This document shows, piece after piece, positions 63,968 to 64,000 of a stretch of DNA of 64,000 bases (positions are counted from its first letter, which is position 1; every line of letters begins with the position of its first letter). This DNA comes from a bacterium HR29 (GTDB taxonomy: Bacteria > Chloroflexota > Dehalococcoidia > Tepidiformales > Tepidiformaceae). The position numbers and the translations under genes were made by a program. The stretch spans positions 229,501 through 293,500 of the forward strand of contig BEIF01000001.1 in the NCBI GenBank assembly GCA_002898215.1. The letters run 5' to 3'. The notes under the pieces are model-generated. The model was not told the DNA's origin and ran no database searches. It saw only the letters and a list, made by a program, of their open reading frames with translations.

Positions 63968-64000
63968 GTTGGGTCCCGGGGTGGCCGCATCCCTCGCCCC

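Overview
The window is a high-GC bacterial chromosome segment, densely packed with housekeeping genes that have short spacers and ATGA/GTGA overlaps. Several features point to Chloroflexota, possibly a Tepidiforma-like lineage: an adjacent pair of giant membrane proteins of the YYY (TIGR03662/DUF2298) and TIGR03663/Agl23-like families (known mainly from Chloroflexota and Archaea), eukaryotic-type NADP isocitrate dehydrogenase, a DUF35/thiolase pair, and fused DnaQ-DinG. This assignment is inference from gene content; no 16S gene is present.

Layout. 1-9.1 kb: DnaQ-DinG helicase, a GNAT protein, then (minus strand) isocitrate dehydrogenase and aconitase of the TCA cycle and an MFS exporter. 9.1-14.6 kb: rnc-smc-ftsY operon behind a near-consensus promoter. 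14.6-24.2 kb: a membrane glycan or lipid cluster (YYY protein, unknown membrane protein, Agl23-like protein with an NHL propeller, LPG-synthase-type flippase, FAD oxidoreductase). 24.2-32.3 kb: an orphan NuoE/NuoF pair, DUF35 plus thiolase, SDR, an APH-fold pseudokinase, zinc alcohol dehydrogenase and an alpha/beta hydrolase. 32.3-45.9 kb: DUF2203, glgC, nadE, HAD, a lone Clp N-domain, recJ, fabF, nnr, acpS, folD, prfB (with programmed frameshift) and a membrane-anchored metallopeptidase. 45.9-50.1 kb: a minus-strand cluster resembling the mycobacterial phosphatidylinositol-mannoside genes (two acyltransferases, PHP, GT4, CDP-alcohol transferase). 50.1-54.2 kb: tRNA-Arg(UCU), MBL hydrolase, PPOX protein, GltD-like oxidoreductase and a degenerate GGDEF protein.

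From about 54.2 kb the character changes to accessory DNA: a gene-free stretch of about 870 nt, an orphan SAM riboswitch followed by a nine-codon ORF, a MoxR-type AAA ATPase with a metallopeptidase/VWA partner, a solitary CRISPR repeat, a lower-GC lipoprotein gene, decayed repeats, a CRISPR array of 30 repeats and 29 spacers, cas2, cas1 and a HEPN-motif protein at the window edge.

The CRISPR locus is the most interesting part. The array abuts the cas2 stop codon with one intervening base. The repeat carries its hairpin exactly 8 nt from the 3' end only when read on the minus strand (the strand of cas1-cas2), and decayed repeats lie at the far left end. Most spacers look like sense-strand pieces of genes on the plus strand, three of them spanning a Shine-Dalgarno plus start codon. 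A minus-strand crRNA would therefore be antisense to target mRNA, as expected of an RNA-guided, RNA-targeting (type III-like) system. No effector genes are in the window; they may lie beyond the right edge.
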